The notes below the pieces were generated by a model, which did no database searches, was not told where the DNA came from, and worked only from the letters and a program-made list of their open reading frames with translations. A program made the translations under genes and the position numbers. Below are positions 63,488 to 64,000 of a stretch of 64,000 nucleotides of DNA, in pieces (positions within the stretch are counted from its first letter, which is position 1; each line of letters opens with the position of its first letter). The DNA lies in NCBI GenBank assembly GCA_944323935.1, contig CALUUJ010000005.1, forward strand, positions 46,862 to 110,861, written 5' to 3'. The DNA is from Candidatus Gastranaerophilales bacterium. Its GTDB lineage: Bacteria; Cyanobacteriota; Vampirovibrionia; Gastranaerophilales; Gastranaerophilaceae.

Positions 63488-64000
63488 GATATATTCCTCT
63501 AAAAAATAGACTCAAAGATATATTATTATATTTTATTTGTATTAGCAAATCATTAATTTTTATAAAGAAAAAGATGGGCTAAAAAACAGTGATTATAAGG
63601 GATTGAGATAATAGAAATAAAAAAGTCAAAAAAATTAAAAAGAAGTATTGAAATTATTTTTTTTTTGTTTTATATTATCTAAGTGGCTAATAACCATGAA
63701 GTCAAGACTGAGATGGAATAGAAAATTTCTTTAAAGTTTAAAAATTGACTTAAAAAACACCAATTGGGTGCTTTTATAACTGACAAACTATTTAACCTCA
63801 GAAATAAAAAATAAGTTGACAAAGTAGATTGAGGTGATAGGATGGAAGATGTCGCTGAAGCGGCGGAAGAGAAGGGAACGGAAGATAAGAATTTTTTGTG
63901 ACTTTCTTTGACAAGAGAAAAGAATAGAACATTGACAATAGAATAGCTGAAGACGATAAATACCTGTTGATTTTGAAAAAATGAGACGGACAAGAAAAAT
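63488..64000. other. Noncoding leader/promoter-rich region at the window end
   Basis: No credible gene. It holds three TTGACA hexamers (63816, 63908, 63932), a weak CACC/GGTG hairpin at 63758-63770, and from 63844 a stretch with raised GC including GTCGCTGAAGCGGC. Tandem strong promoters and a GC-richer leader are typical before rRNA operons, but the 16S start is not inside the window. Confidence 0.4.
63816..63843 (+). promoter_or_regulatory. Strong plus-strand promoter
   Basis: Perfect TTGACA (63816-63821), 16-bp spacer ending in TGA (extended -10), TAGGAT (63838-63843). A second candidate is TTGACA at 63932-63937 with GATAAA at 63955-63960, 17-bp spacer. Both point out of the window to the right. 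Confidence 0.55.

Noticed and set aside
63679..63993. 104-codon minus-strand frame at the window end
   Set aside because: Phe/Ser-rich, no ribosome site, and it covers the TTGACA promoters and GC-rich leader that better explain the region.
1..64000. tRNA genes
   Set aside because: I looked through all spacers longer than about 100 bases for a T-arm pattern such as GGTTCGAATCC with a paired acceptor stem and found none.

Overview
The window is an AT-rich bacterial chromosome segment, almost fully coding. Gene content and several protein styles fit a non-photosynthetic relative of cyanobacteria, most likely the gut-associated Candidatus Gastranaerophilales (Vampirovibrionia, formerly Melainabacteria). 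The reasons are very low GC, a diderm-type pilus ATPase, an adjacent smc-scpA-scpB set, a cyanobacterial-looking sigma factor, a metzincin resembling cyanobacterial ones, a zinc-type S14, and helper proteins with short degenerate N-termini. This placement is an inference from memory of families; no search was run. There is no sign of a prophage, integrase, IS element, CRISPR array or tRNA gene.

Layout. 1-967: a pilT retraction ATPase, cut by the window edge. 1134-7595: smc, scpA, scpB and a membrane-anchored metzincin/TPR protein in one direction. 7585-12994 (minus): mutS, a GT-C membrane glycosyltransferase and rimO. 13061-19308 (plus): an unknown membrane protein, ribD, a small membrane protein, a GAF-GGDEF diguanylate cyclase, coaD, a coiled-coil protein and dnaB. 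19310-26409 (minus): a peptidoglycan cluster murF-mraY-murD-ftsW-murG-folC. 26526-31096 (plus): an Fe-S membrane protein, a YkgJ-type Cys-cluster protein, a group-2 sigma factor, a histidine-kinase-like protein lacking its phospho-acceptor His, and a MalK/UgpC-type ATPase. 31101-32459 (minus): ebfC-recR and two tiny proteins. 32558-35142: a HEAT-like protein and an ABC exporter. 35172-42071 (minus): rqcP, a type IV prepilin fused to an adhesin head and an S74 self-cleaving chaperone, a DciA-like protein, two tandem thymidylate-kinase-like proteins, tyrA and a Lys/Ala/Gly-rich protein. 42319-46967 (plus): a secreted protein and a kinase, response regulator and degenerate PilB-like ATPase operon. 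47072-50158: a Ski2-like helicase. 50389-58829: the S10-spc ribosomal protein cluster from S10 to L18, closed by a strong terminator. 58876-60009 (minus): recF. 60078-63487: a Kelch-like membrane protein, a class II aldolase, a YhcC-type radical SAM protein and a 54-residue zinc ribbon. The last 500 bases look like a promoter/leader region, perhaps of an rRNA operon beyond the edge.

Two modes of gene start are visible. Many genes have a Shine-Dalgarno sequence and a leader (all ribosomal genes, pilT, ebfC, tyrA). Others (mutS, the diguanylate cyclase, rqcP, the dciA-like gene, recF, the aldolase, probably the HEAT-like gene) have a -10 hexamer ending six or seven bases before the ATG, with no Shine-Dalgarno sequence, as expected for leaderless transcripts. 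The most unusual single gene is the prepilin/adhesin/S74 chimera at 35487-37832. Other points of interest are three orphan terminators that may mark small RNAs and the paired non-canonical nucleotide kinases.
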